Notes: generated by a model not told the origin, from the letters alone. 64,000 nucleotides of DNA from RGIG1993 sp964564225 (GCA_964564225.1 CAZMAF010000001.1:1-64000); one strand, 5' to 3'; counted from the stretch's first letter, positions 39,262 to 47,919 are shown. Numbers and translations are program-made.

Positions 39262-39795
39262 ATGGAACTCAAGGGCACCAGAACCGAACAAAATCTTCAG
39301 GCGGCATTTGCCGGCGAATCGCAGGCAAGAAACAAGTATACCTATTTTGCAAGTGTTGCAAAGAAGGAAGGCTATGAGCAGATCGCAGAACTTTTCTTAA
39401 AGACCGCTAACAATGAAATGGAGCATGCAAAGATGTGGTTCAAGCATCTTCAGGGCATCGGTACGACGGCTGAAAACCTTAAGGCTGCTGCCGAAGGTGA
39501 AAATTACGAGTGGACCGATATGTACGCTGAATTTGCAAGAGTTGCTGAAGAAGAAGGCTTTAAGCAGATTGCATATCAGTTCAGAGCTGTTGCCGCTATC
39601 GAAAAGGCACACGAGGAAAGATATCGCGCTCTTCTGAATAACGTTGAAATGCAGGCTGTTTTTGCAAAGGCTGACGAAACCATGTGGGAATGCCGTAACT
39701 GCGGTCATCTTGTAATGGGCAAGAAGGCTCCCGCGGTTTGCCCTGTTTGCGCGCATCCTCAGAGCTACTTCGAAGTCAGAAAAGAAAACTATTAA
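39262..39795 (+). CDS. rbr: Rubrerythrin
   Basis: A 177-residue peroxidase of anaerobes. The four-helix ferritin-like domain has the diiron motifs E-x-x-H (NNEMEH and EKAHEERY), and the C-terminal rubredoxin domain has CRNC and CPVC. It removes hydrogen peroxide using electrons from NADH via ferredoxin- or rubredoxin-type carriers. It lies 33 bases after perR, with AAGGAG upstream. Confidence 0.97.
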   Translation: MELKGTRTEQNLQAAFAGESQARNKYTYFASVAKKEGYEQIAELFLKTANNEMEHAKMWFKHLQGIGTTAENLKAAAEGENYEWTDMYAEFARVAEEEGFKQIAYQFRAVAAIEKAHEERYRALLNNVEMQAVFAKADETMWECRNCGHLVMGKKAPAVCPVCAHPQSYFEVRKENY

Positions 39796-39806
39796 GATAT
39801 CATTTC

Positions 39807-39836
39807 AAAAAATCCGCCGATTTCGGCGGATTTTTT
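39807..39836. terminator. Terminator between rbr and the converging TIR-TPR gene
   Basis: AAAAAATCCGCC with GGCGGATTTTTT, and the inner GA/TC, overlapping the 3' edge of the minus-strand gene. Confidence 0.88.
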
Positions 39837-42800
39837 AGTTTGTTGGGGGTTGTTTGGTATGCTTTCGATCGGCGTTTTTCTTTATCGCGCGGTAGCGACA
39901 GCGCTTTACTGCAAGCACAAGGCGCTTGAAGATGGGAGCTTTGGCTTCGCGATAGGCTTTGGCAAGAAATGTGGCGGCGTCGAGTATGAAGTCGAGGAGA
40001 TAGGCTTGCTTGTTTTTGCGGTAGAAATCTTGGGTATTTGTGAAATAGTCTTCTATGATTGAAACCGTGTCGGTGCCTGAATTATGAGCCGCATTGAGAA
40101 GCTTGATGATAATGTCGTAAATTCTTTGAAAATCTTTTTCTTCGTGGCTTTTCTTGAAAATTTCTTTTTGCGCCTCAAGTTCTTTTTGGTAATAAGAAAG
40201 TGCAACGGTATGGCGGTTGTGGTTTTCTGCTATTGTTGCAACCCAAGCATATTCTTGGACGAGGGTTTTCTCGAGTGTGCCTTCAGGATATTTTGATAGC
40301 ACCGCCTTTAGTGCCTCGATAGATTGATCGTAGTAGTCAAGTGCTGAGTTGACGTCGCCAAGATAATTCGCCTCAGCGCCTTGCATTCGCAGGACGAGAT
40401 GGTCGTGCATAGCGAGCTCCTTGAGAAGGTCTTCGTCATTGGCTTCGGGAAGATAGGTGGGATAAACATTCGGTTTTTCGTCACTGTGTACCCATGTATT
40501 CAGGTATGAGTATTCAGCAAAACCTCTGCGCATATCACCGCCGATCAACAAGATTTTAATATCTGCGAACATAAAGTAAAGCGCAAGCATATACTCTCCG
40601 TATGCGGTAGCCAATTCTTTCAATCTTTTATAGCTTTCTTTCAGCGCTTTTCGTGATTCTAAAGAGCTTGTTTCTCTTGCCAAAAGCTCACGAACGGTGA
40701 GTGCTTCCCGATACTTTTGGAAGGCAAGAGAAAATTCGCTTTTTTGGAAAGCGACATCGCCCCAGTCATCATAGCAGGTGGCAAGAATATATCGGGACTC
40801 GAGGGTGGACAAGGTTTCGCAAAACCGTTTGGCAAGAATAAATGCTTCCTGATAATCGTGCATGGCATCGTCAAGGCGGTTTTGTAATTTTGCCAGATGC
40901 GCTGAGCGGCGATAAGAGTAAAGAAGCGTTCGGCGAGTTTGATACGTATCGTTCTTCTTGAAAAGCTGTAATGCTTTCGCGTGGGAATCGTTTACATATG
41001 GGGCAGCGTCTGTGAAGCTTTGGGTACGAAGAAATATATCGGCAATGGCACCGATGATATTGGTATATTCAAGTTTTATTTCCGTATTGTCGGCGTAGTC
41101 TTGTATGCGCTCCAATAGGCTTTTTGCTTTTGTATAGTTTTGGATGGCAAAGAGAAGGTTGGCGGTCTCGGGATCACGATCGAGGAACACTTTTCCGTAG
41201 ATATGGGCAAATCCCGGACCGATATCCTTGTGGCTCAGCAGATTGCCGATGTGAATATGCGTGATGGCAAGAAGGTGTGTGGTTTCAGACGTATTTGCGG
41301 TATCTGCCATGACGGTAGCGATCGACAAAGCTTTTTCATATTCGCGATAGGCTTCACTTAGCGCATCGGCAGCGATGTGAAAATCACCGTAATGGATATA
41401 GCTGTTCCACAAACTGCGTTTGGCATCGAAACTTTCGTCTGTCTCGGCGATTTTCTCTCGAATTTCAAGAGCGTTGCGGTAATGCCTCATAGCTGTGTTG
41501 AGGTTTTCGGTGCTTTTTTCTACTTGACCGAGGCCGTCATAGCAGTGCGCCTGATAGGATAGCGCCCAGCTTGGGTTGAGCCTTTCGGCGACCGCAAGTG
41601 TGGTGTCGAGTGCCGTTTGAAAGGTAGCATGGGTATTTTTATAGTCACAAAGAACAAAATAGGCATCACCGAGAGAAAGCAGAGCGTCTATGTAGCTTTT
41701 GGCGTTCTCTTCGCTGCCGCTGTTTTCAAATGCGCGCTGATAGTGGTTGACCAGCTTTTCCTGCCACTTGATGGCTGTGTGAAGGTCACGCTCGACACCC
41801 TCGCCGTTTTCGTACATCGTAACGAGCTTTTCTATTGCCTCGGGGAGGTCTCTCTCGGCGGCAAAGGTGATCATATCAAGCGCGCGGGTGGGATTTTTCT
41901 CGACGTCGATGCCCGAAAGATAGGCAAGACCGATGAGGAAGTTGTGTCTGGGATCGTCGTCGTTATCGCGGAGCATGACCCACTGAAAGGCATCGAGCAG
42001 GGCATCTCGCAGGGCTTCGGCGTTTTGGCTGTTGATCGCATTCCGAATGCCGCTGTAGGCGTTCGCGAGAGCCGCGCGGTCGGTGGGGACGAGCTCGACG
42101 GGCAGGACGGTTTTCTCAGCCGCCTTTGCCATCGGGTATTCGACCGTCATGATGTAGTTTTCCTCGCTGACGAGGTTGGGGGTGACGGCAAGGGCGAAGA
42201 GCTTGCTTTTTTTGAGAGCCTCGGCGATCGTGTCGTTGAAATTCTCGCCGGGCGTTAAAAACTCGTCGTACCAGATGGCGATATCGCGGCAAAAATCGTT
42301 TTTGTGGATCAGCTCCATCAGCTCTTTGGCGTACTTACGGTCTTTTTTACGGTAAGAGAGAAAAATATAGGCGTCAAAAGCAGCTCGGATCTCCTCGGCA
42401 AGCGTATCGCCGACGAGGATCGCGGTGAGATAATTTTTGAGCTTATCTTCGTAAGAGATCGCGGTATTGTCGCGCGCGTTTTTGTCAAGATACTGCAGAT
42501 CCCCGCATTTTTGGTTGAAAAGCTCGTCGAGTCCCGATTCCTGCATCAGGGGGAGAATGGGGATATGATTCATTTTGGCAAACGGGATATCCACCCGGGT
42601 GACGTAGCAATCCTGCATCAGCAGATTGGTTGTGACAGGCAGGACAAAGAGGTTCATTTCGTTAAGATTGTGAAAATGCTCGTCTTGGTCAAAGTCATCC
42701 CCCGGCGCGTGGTACACGGCGCAGTCGACGTAGGAAAGAATTTCGTCGGCAATCGCATCAAACAGATGAAGATCACAGGGTCGGCAGGCGAAATACACCT

Positions 42801-42855
42801 TGGGCTTGTCTTGCGGCGAAGCGTTGCCCCTTGTTTTATAAATGAAATTTCCCAT
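39835..42855 (-). CDS. Tandem TIR-domain protein with Sel1/TPR repeats
   Basis: A 1006-residue cytosolic protein; start ATG 42855 after GGAGG (the frame is open 92 codons further but with no ribosome site, and the promoter lies there). Residues about 18-105 form a degenerate TIR-like domain and about 160-255 a clear TIR domain (DAYIFLSYRKKDRKYAKELM, IAIWYDEFLTPGENF). The two align segment by segment: NLLMQDCYVTRVDIPFAK against NLVSEENYIMTVEYPMAK. The conserved E239 in the second, at the place of the catalytic glutamate of NAD-cleaving TIRs, is D89 in the first. Residues about 305-370 look like Sel1 repeats and the remaining 600 residues are TPR-type helices. The role is unknown: NAD-based defence or signalling are possibilities. 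Confidence 0.85.
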   Translation of the reverse strand: MGNFIYKTRGNASPQDKPKVYFACRPCDLHLFDAIADEILSYVDCAVYHAPGDDFDQDEHFHNLNEMNLFVLPVTTNLLMQDCYVTRVDIPFAKMNHIPILPLMQESGLDELFNQKCGDLQYLDKNARDNTAISYEDKLKNYLTAILVGDTLAEEIRAAFDAYIFLSYRKKDRKYAKELMELIHKNDFCRDIAIWYDEFLTPGENFNDTIAEALKKSKLFALAVTPNLVSEENYIMTVEYPMAKAAEKTVLPVELVPTDRAALANAYSGIRNAINSQNAEALRDALLDAFQWVMLRDNDDDPRHNFLIGLAYLSGIDVEKNPTRALDMITFAAERDLPEAIEKLVTMYENGEGVERDLHTAIKWQEKLVNHYQRAFENSGSEENAKSYIDALLSLGDAYFVLCDYKNTHATFQTALDTTLAVAERLNPSWALSYQAHCYDGLGQVEKSTENLNTAMRHYRNALEIREKIAETDESFDAKRSLWNSYIHYGDFHIAADALSEAYREYEKALSIATVMADTANTSETTHLLAITHIHIGNLLSHKDIGPGFAHIYGKVFLDRDPETANLLFAIQNYTKAKSLLERIQDYADNTEIKLEYTNIIGAIADIFLRTQSFTDAAPYVNDSHAKALQLFKKNDTYQTRRTLLYSYRRSAHLAKLQNRLDDAMHDYQEAFILAKRFCETLSTLESRYILATCYDDWGDVAFQKSEFSLAFQKYREALTVRELLARETSSLESRKALKESYKRLKELATAYGEYMLALYFMFADIKILLIGGDMRRGFAEYSYLNTWVHSDEKPNVYPTYLPEANDEDLLKELAMHDHLVLRMQGAEANYLGDVNSALDYYDQSIEALKAVLSKYPEGTLEKTLVQEYAWVATIAENHNRHTVALSYYQKELEAQKEIFKKSHEEKDFQRIYDIIIKLLNAAHNSGTDTVSIIEDYFTNTQDFYRKNKQAYLLDFILDAATFLAKAYREAKAPIFKRLVLAVKRCRYRAIKKNADRKHTKQPPTN

Positions 42856-42883
42856 AATTGCCTCCGTCTTTGTCGTTACCGAC

Positions 42884-42912
42884 AGTATAGCATATTGCAA
42901 CAAAAGTGTCAA
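42884..42912 (-). promoter_or_regulatory. Promoter of the TIR-TPR gene
   Basis: On the minus strand TTGACA, 17 bases, TATACT, 29 bases before the start codon. Confidence 0.85.
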
Positions 42913-42960
42913 TGATTTTTGGTGAAACTGAGGAAAAACGAAAGCGTTTTTGGCCTTCTC

Positions 42961-42989
42961 TTGGCAAAAACAGTGTTGTCGGGTATAAT
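42961..42989 (+). promoter_or_regulatory. Promoter facing away from the TIR-TPR gene
   Basis: TTGGCA (42961-42966), 17 bases, TATAAT (42984-42989). No gene with a ribosome site follows directly; the next is transketolase, with its own promoter at 43170. Confidence 0.65.
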
Positions 42990-42995
42990 GATAAC

Positions 42996-43115
42996 AATGA
43001 CAGATTTGCCCCGAATGCCGATGAAAAGAGGGGCAAAGCGCAACCGTCGGTTGCGTTTCCAGGGCTTTCAAAAAACGCGCCCGTTGGTTGCGCTTCTTAG
43101 CTTTTATCGGACATT
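42996..43115 (+). ncRNA. Candidate structured small RNA
   Basis: Downstream of a good promoter the sequence can fold into TTTGCCCC/GGGGCAAA (8 bp), CGCAACC-GTC-GGTTGCG (7 bp) and GCGC-CCGTTGGTT-GCGC; the last two look like tandem variants of one hairpin. The basic open frame running through it has no Shine-Dalgarno sequence. No clear terminator closes it, so a 5' leader of transketolase is an alternative. Confidence 0.35.
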
Positions 43116-43169
43116 TTTCGTTCATTTTCAAAGATTTTTGAAGTTTTTTGGGATTTTCGGAAAAAACTA

Positions 43170-43198
43170 TTGAAAAGAGCAGTGTTTTGTGATATGAT
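43170..43198 (+). promoter_or_regulatory. Promoter of the transketolase genes
   Basis: TTGAAA (43170-43175), 17 bases, TATGAT (43193-43198), 50 bases before the TTG start. Confidence 0.65.
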
Positions 43199-43247
43199 GA
43201 TGTATCATATTGATTAATTGCATCATCCGATGCACAAGGAGGCTTTC

Positions 43248-44060
43248 TTGACTAACGAGCAGTTGATCGCTTTGAAAGAAAAAGCGAAAAAAAACAGACT
43301 TCTTTCGCTGGAAGGCATTTATTCTGCGAAAAGCGGCCATCCCGGCGGTTCTTTTTCGATTGCGGAAATCGTAACCTATCTTTATTTTGTTGAAATGAAC
43401 GTATCGGCAGAAAATCCCGACGATCCTATGCGTGATCGCCTTGTGCTGTCGAAGGGACATGCCGCGCCTGCAATCTATGCAGCTCTTGCACAAAAGGGCT
43501 TTTTCCCTGAAGATACCATGAAAACTCTTCGCCGTGTCGGTTCGATCTTGCAGGGACATCCCTCATCCTTGAAGACACCCGGTGTCGATATGTCAACAGG
43601 TTCGCTCGGACAGGGACTTTCCGCTGCATGCGGTATGGCGATCAGCGGCAAGGAAAAGTTTAACGTCTACTGCATCGTTGGCGACGGTGAATTGCAGGAA
43701 GGACAGATCTGGGAAGCGGTTATGCTTGCCAATCATTATGCGCTTTCCAATCTTTACGTTTTTGTGGATTTCAACAAGGTACAGCTTTCCGGTCCTACCG
43801 ATGAACTCAGTCAGACGCTTGATATCAAGGCCAAATTTGAGGCATTCGGTTGGAATACCGAAGAAATCGACGGTCACGATTTTGAGGCGATTGAGGGTGC
43901 GCTTACGTCGCTCAAGGCAAAGAGCGGGCCTTCGGTTATGATTTGTCATACGGTCAAAGGCAAGGGTGTTTCCTTTATGGAGGGTAATCCCAAGTGGCAC
44001 GGTAACGCGCCGAACGCGGAGCAGTATACTGCTGCCTGCGCCGAAATTGAAGCAAATTAA
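43248..44060 (+). CDS. Transketolase, N-terminal (TPP-binding) subunit, TTG start
   Basis: Half of a split transketolase, 270 residues. SGHPGGSFS and SKGHAAPAIYA match the N-terminal domain, and GDGELQEGQIWEA...DFNKVQ is the TPP/metal motif. AAGGAGG at 43236-43242 sets TTG 43248 as the start. It works with the next gene product in the non-oxidative pentose phosphate pathway, making ribose phosphate and erythrose phosphate. Confidence 0.95.
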   Translation: MTNEQLIALKEKAKKNRLLSLEGIYSAKSGHPGGSFSIAEIVTYLYFVEMNVSAENPDDPMRDRLVLSKGHAAPAIYAALAQKGFFPEDTMKTLRRVGSILQGHPSSLKTPGVDMSTGSLGQGLSAACGMAISGKEKFNVYCIVGDGELQEGQIWEAVMLANHYALSNLYVFVDFNKVQLSGPTDELSQTLDIKAKFEAFGWNTEEIDGHDFEAIEGALTSLKAKSGPSVMICHTVKGKGVSFMEGNPKWHGNAPNAEQYTAACAEIEAN

Positions 44061-44073
44061 GGGGGATGAGAAA

Positions 44074-45000
44074 ATGGCTGATATTGCAACGAGAGAAGCT
44101 TATGGCAGAGCGTTGGTCGAGCTTGGCAAAAAGCACGATTTTTACGTACTTTCCGCCGATCTTGCCGACTCAGTCAAGGTGGAATATTTCAGAAAGGCAT
44201 TTCCCGAGCGTTATATTGAATGCGGCATTGCTGAAGCCAATATGATGGGCGTGGCGGCAGGTATTGCCACTACGGGCGTTCCCGCTGTTGCCTCGTCTTA
44301 TGCTATGTTTACGGCAGGCAGAGCATATGAGCAGATCCGTAACTCGATCGCTTATCCCAATCTTCACGTTGTGATCGGCGCATCTCACGCAGGTGTGTCG
44401 GTTGGTGAAGACGGTGCTTCGCATCAGTGCTGTGAGGACATTGCCTTGATGCGCGTAGTTCCCAATATGACGGTTATTTCGCCTTGCGATGCGATCGAAG
44501 CAGAACAGGCAACTGCAGCGGCGCTTCTTGAGGTAAACGGACCTGTATATCTCCGATTGAGCCGTCCCAATACGCCTGCCGTCAATGCGCCTGATTATCA
44601 GTTTGAGCTTGGCAAGGGCGTTGTTCTTGCCGACGGTAAGGATGTTACCATTGTTGCGACAGGTTTTATGGTCGCAAAGGCTTTAGCGGCAAGAGAGCTT
44701 CTCAAAGAGAAGGGTATTGATGCGGCTGTTATCAACATTCATACCATCAAGCCGATTGACAGAGAATTGATTGCCCAATATGCCGAGAAGACGAAGAATA
44801 TTGTAACAGTCGAGGAGCATTCGATTATCGGGGGGCTCGGTTCGGCTGTTGCCGAGGTGCTTTGCGAAACTGCGCCCTGCAAGCTGACGAGAGTCGGTGT
44901 CAACGATACCTTTGGTCTTTCCGGCTCGTCTGATGCCGTGCTTGAATACTTCGGTCTTACTGCCGAGGGTATTGCGGATAAGGTTGAAAAGGCAATGTAA
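44074..45000 (+). CDS. Transketolase, C-terminal subunit
   Basis: The other half of the split enzyme, 308 residues: pyrimidine-binding domain (SADLADSVKVEYF, CGIAEANMMGVAAG with the catalytic-type glutamate) and C-terminal domain (VEEHSIIGGLGSAVAEVL). GGGGGATGAG precedes ATG 44074. A similar split is common in Firmicutes. The 1-deoxyxylulose-5-phosphate synthase family is related but the two-gene form points to transketolase. Confidence 0.95.
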   Translation: MADIATREAYGRALVELGKKHDFYVLSADLADSVKVEYFRKAFPERYIECGIAEANMMGVAAGIATTGVPAVASSYAMFTAGRAYEQIRNSIAYPNLHVVIGASHAGVSVGEDGASHQCCEDIALMRVVPNMTVISPCDAIEAEQATAAALLEVNGPVYLRLSRPNTPAVNAPDYQFELGKGVVLADGKDVTIVATGFMVAKALAARELLKEKGIDAAVINIHTIKPIDRELIAQYAEKTKNIVTVEEHSIIGGLGSAVAEVLCETAPCKLTRVGVNDTFGLSGSSDAVLEYFGLTAEGIADKVEKAM

Positions 45001-45014
45001 TGTGATATGAATAT

Positions 45015-45045
45015 AAAAAACCGCCGGAAATCGGCGGTTTTTTTG
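45015..45045 (+). terminator. Terminator of the transketolase operon
   Basis: AAAAAACCGCCG pairs with CGGCGGTTTTTT, loop GAAAT. Confidence 0.92.
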
Positions 45046-45415
45046 CGCTTTTTAAAAGTTTCCACATACCGACAACCCAAAATTTGGAGCTACGAAGAAA
45101 TGATTATGACGGAAAAAGCGAAGAACGCTTTGCTCAGATAAACGTATCGGAAGAAACGGTTTGATATGACAAGGATGTAATCCGGGAAAGGACAACGATT
45201 GAGAAACGTTTGTTGATGTGTATGTGATTGCCGCAAGGAAAGCCGGGCGATTGGGATACCGAATGATCCCCGGAGCATAATTCAAATATCTCGTAGTCAT
45301 TATTTTTTTTGTGTAATGGCTTCAGCATAGCATATCAACCCAAAAAGTCAATAGAAATCAGTGAAAATGCACAAGTATTCTCCGGCTTTCATGATATTTC
45401 GACTCAAAGTATAAG
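45046..45415. other. Intergenic region without a supported gene
   Basis: About 370 bases between converging units. Short minus-strand frames (for example 45134-45328) have no ribosome site and no recognisable family; it could be old, fully decayed coding DNA. Confidence 0.5.
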
Positions 45416-45416
45416 A

Positions 45417-45452
45417 AAAAACCCGTCATCTTTTTAAGCTGACGGGATTTTT
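45417..45452. terminator. Terminator of pduL (minus strand)
   Basis: AAAAAACCCGTCA with TGACGGGATTTTT, one mismatch, 11-base loop, 32 bases past the pduL stop. Confidence 0.8.
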
Positions 45453-45483
45453 GATGTGTTATATTTTGGATTACGTTGCGTTT

Positions 45484-46062
45484 TTACTTTACGATGTAAC
45501 CAACCGTGCCGGCAAATGCGCAAGCGGCGTTGGCTTCGTCGGTGTCGATGTGCATCGCGAGCGCGAAGTTCTTGTTAACGCGGACAACAGTGTCGCCGAA
45601 TACTGTGCTTCTGCCGTCGGTATCGACCTTGACAGAAACGATTTCCTTGTCGGATACGCCAAAGGTTTCGGCATCTGTGGGAGTCATGTGAATGTGGCGT
45701 TTTGCTACGATCACGCCTTCGGTAAGCTCTACCGATGCGCCGTTCAGGGGATTCACGAGTTTAACGCCGGGTGTGCCTGCGGTATCGCCGCTTTCACGGA
45801 CAGGGGCGGCAACGCCGAGGGTTCTTGCATCGGTGAGAGAGATTTCAACCTGGCTTGCGGGGCGAGCAGGACCGAGGATCGAAACGCCTGCGATAGTCTT
45901 CTTAGGACCAACGACGTCAAGGCGTTCGGCGCAAGCGAACTGACCGGGCTGAGAGAGGTCTTTTTTGTTGGTGAGGGTATAGCCTTCGCCAAAGAGAATG
46001 TCGATATGCTCTTGCGAAAGATGAATGTGGCGGGCAGAGGTTTCTACAATAAAGGTTTCCAT
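45484..46062 (-). CDS. pduL: PduL-type phosphate acyltransferase
   Basis: Exchanges CoA and phosphate on acetyl or propionyl groups. The 192-residue protein has the two zinc-site motifs of the family, RHIHLS at 11-16 and RHIHMT at 122-127. There is no N-terminal encapsulation peptide and no microcompartment shell gene, so it is a soluble form that may replace Pta in acetate formation; no ackA is adjacent. ATG 46062 follows AGGAG; the frame is open 77 codons further upstream, but a TATACT -10 lies in that part. Confidence 0.92.
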   Translation of the reverse strand: METFIVETSARHIHLSQEHIDILFGEGYTLTNKKDLSQPGQFACAERLDVVGPKKTIAGVSILGPARPASQVEISLTDARTLGVAAPVRESGDTAGTPGVKLVNPLNGASVELTEGVIVAKRHIHMTPTDAETFGVSDKEIVSVKVDTDGRSTVFGDTVVRVNKNFALAMHIDTDEANAACAFAGTVGYIVK

Positions 46063-46127
46063 ATTTTTACTCCTGTATTCTTTGGTATTCAGCCGAAAAA
46101 CGACCATACTATTTGTATTCTTCATAC

Positions 46128-46133
46128 AGTATA
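46128..46133 (-). promoter_or_regulatory. -10 element of pduL
   Basis: TATACT on the minus strand with TGC before it (TATGCTATACT); the -35 (TTTACT, 17 bases away) is weak. It lies 66 bases before the start codon. Confidence 0.5.
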
Positions 46134-46176
46134 GCATAGGTTTTAAAAAAAGTAAACAAGAAAGGAAGAAAATTTT

Positions 46177-46854
46177 ATGAAAAAGGTCGATTTTTTGAAC
46201 GAAGACTTGGAATTTTCGCAGGCGGAATGTGAAACGTGTGAACAAAAGCGCTCGATTCGCTCGCTTTCGATCATCGGGCAGGTTGAGGGACACACAGCGC
46301 TATCCGAAGGGCAGAAGGTGACGAAATATGAGGAAATTCTCCCCTCGCTTGTGGCGTTTGAGGAGGATGTCCGTGTGGGAGGACTTCTCGTTTTGCTGAA
46401 TACTGTTGGCGGCGACGTTGAAGCGGGGCTCGCCATAGCCGAGTTGATCGCTTCGCTGAAAAAGCCTACCGTTTCGCTCGTTCTCGGAGGAGGACATTCG
46501 ATCGGCGTGCCGCTTGCCGTCAGCGCGAAGCGTTCCTTTATCGTGCCAAGCGCAACCTTGACCCTGCACCCCGTCAGAATTAACGGCACGGTGATTGGCG
46601 CGGAGCAGACTTATGCCTATCTGGAAGGGGTGCAGAGCCGTATCAATCGCTTTATCGTGTCGCATTCCGAGATTGCTTCCGACCGTCTTTCCGAACTTAT
46701 GAGCGTGCCCGATCAGCTTGCCACAGATATCGGCAGTGTGCTTGACGGCGAGACAGCGGTGAAGGAGGGACTCATCGGATCGCTCGGCGGACTCAAAGAG
46801 GCGATGGCAACTCTTTACGAAATGATCGCCCGGGAAGACCGTCGGGAAAAATAA
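46177..46854 (+). CDS. ClpP-like serine protease, TepA/YmfB type
   Basis: A 225-residue ClpP-fold protein. The nucleophile is S108 in GGGHSIGVPLA and the histidine H131 in LTLHPVRING, as in ClpP; the N-terminus is longer and C-rich (CETCEQK). Sequence and length match TepA (YmfB), a ClpP relative found in sporeformers and first linked to protein export. AAAGAAGGAA-type ribosome site upstream. Confidence 0.85.
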   Translation: MKKVDFLNEDLEFSQAECETCEQKRSIRSLSIIGQVEGHTALSEGQKVTKYEEILPSLVAFEEDVRVGGLLVLLNTVGGDVEAGLAIAELIASLKKPTVSLVLGGGHSIGVPLAVSAKRSFIVPSATLTLHPVRINGTVIGAEQTYAYLEGVQSRINRFIVSHSEIASDRLSELMSVPDQLATDIGSVLDGETAVKEGLIGSLGGLKEAMATLYEMIAREDRREK

Positions 46855-46908
46855 TGCGTTTTTTTTGCTTTATTTTGTGAGAAAGTTGTATTTTTTTATC
46901 TTGATTTA

Positions 46909-46937
46909 TTGACAGAGGGATAGAAACGCGGTATAAT
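46909..46937 (+). promoter_or_regulatory. Promoter of the DUF3137-cdaA-cdaR run
   Basis: Exact TTGACA-17-TATAAT, 73 bases before ATG 47011. It is the only clear promoter seen before the long run of co-directional genes to 63938. Confidence 0.85.
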
Positions 46938-47010
46938 ATATTAGATATTTATATATATAATAGGCGGAGTGTTCCGGTTTGCCGCGATGCTTGAAAGGGG
47001 GGAATCGAAT

Positions 47011-47913
47011 ATGGATATTTTCAAACGTCTTGACCGTATCAGGCGGCGCATTTTGCTTTGGTCCTGTATGACAATCGTTTTTCTCATTTCGGCGTTTTTG
47101 TCGATGATTCTGATAGACGGTGTGTTTTACCGTGTGCTTTGCACAGGCGGTTCTCTTCTGTTTTTACTGATCGGTCTTCTTTTCATTTTTCTGGCAGTGT
47201 CGTCTTACAAACGGCTTTTTTACAGACGGATTCCGGAAAGCGTGATGTTGGCGGTATTTGAGAACGTGAGCTATGAGCCTGAGCGCGCACTCCCCCGATC
47301 TGTGATCGAAAATACGGATATGATCTTTATGGGTAATGATTACAGTTCGGCGGAATATCGGGAGGGCGTTTATCATTCCGTTTCTTTTTCGATGGCGGAC
47401 GTACTTCTTAAAAACGTTATCCGTCAGGGAAAAAGGATGGCAAGCGTTACCTATTTTTCAGGGACGTGGATGATCTTCAATTTTGAAAAGCCGTTTTGTT
47501 TTCCGATTCAGATTAAGGAAAAATCGTTTCTGAATGCGCAAAAGCCGCGCGGGGAAAATCCCGATCTTGATCGCGTAACGGTATCCGATGAAGAATTTTC
47601 CCGATTTTTTAAGGTGTATGCCGAAAACGAAGCGGCGGCAGAGGCGTTTTTATCGCCTTTCGTCCGTGAAGCGATCCTTGCTCTCAATTATGAGCTTCGG
47701 GGCGATCTTATGTTTTATTTTATCGGCAACAGTTTACATATTGCGCTTCACGGTAAAAAGGCGCATTACGAGCCGCCGATGCTTGGCAAGCTTGACCGTG
47801 AAGAAGTGGAAAAAGTCCTGCTTGCCGATTGCCGCGCATTCAGCGTTTTTTTAGATCGCCTGCTTGCGATTGATACGATTTTTGAAGACGGTACTACCGT
47901 TACGGAAGGGTAA
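47011..47913 (+). CDS. DUF3137-like membrane protein
   Basis: A 300-residue protein: basic N-terminus, two membrane helices (about 13-33 and 38-63), then a soluble domain with SVSFSMADVLL and TYFSGTWMIFNFEKPF, and near residue 250 a LHIALHGKKAHYEPP segment. This layout matches DUF3137 proteins of unknown role. AAAGGGGGG sets ATG 47011 over the upstream GTG 46969. It is followed by cdaA after 6 bases, so a link with envelope or c-di-AMP control is possible. Confidence 0.8.
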   Translation: MDIFKRLDRIRRRILLWSCMTIVFLISAFLSMILIDGVFYRVLCTGGSLLFLLIGLLFIFLAVSSYKRLFYRRIPESVMLAVFENVSYEPERALPRSVIENTDMIFMGNDYSSAEYREGVYHSVSFSMADVLLKNVIRQGKRMASVTYFSGTWMIFNFEKPFCFPIQIKEKSFLNAQKPRGENPDLDRVTVSDEEFSRFFKVYAENEAAAEAFLSPFVREAILALNYELRGDLMFYFIGNSLHIALHGKKAHYEPPMLGKLDREEVEKVLLADCRAFSVFLDRLLAIDTIFEDGTTVTEG

Positions 47914-47919
47914 TTTGAT

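Noticed and set aside
39835..43131. Longer 1098-residue reading of the TIR-TPR gene
   Set aside because: The first 92 codons contain the gene's own promoter and lack a ribosome site; GGAGG sets the start at 42855.
42919..43173. 84-codon basic frame upstream of transketolase
   Set aside because: No Shine-Dalgarno sequence at any of its ATGs and it runs across hairpins and the transketolase promoter; more likely RNA or leader.
45134..45328. 64-codon minus-strand frame between transketolase and pduL
   Set aside because: No ribosome site, no family; could be dead coding DNA but cannot be supported.
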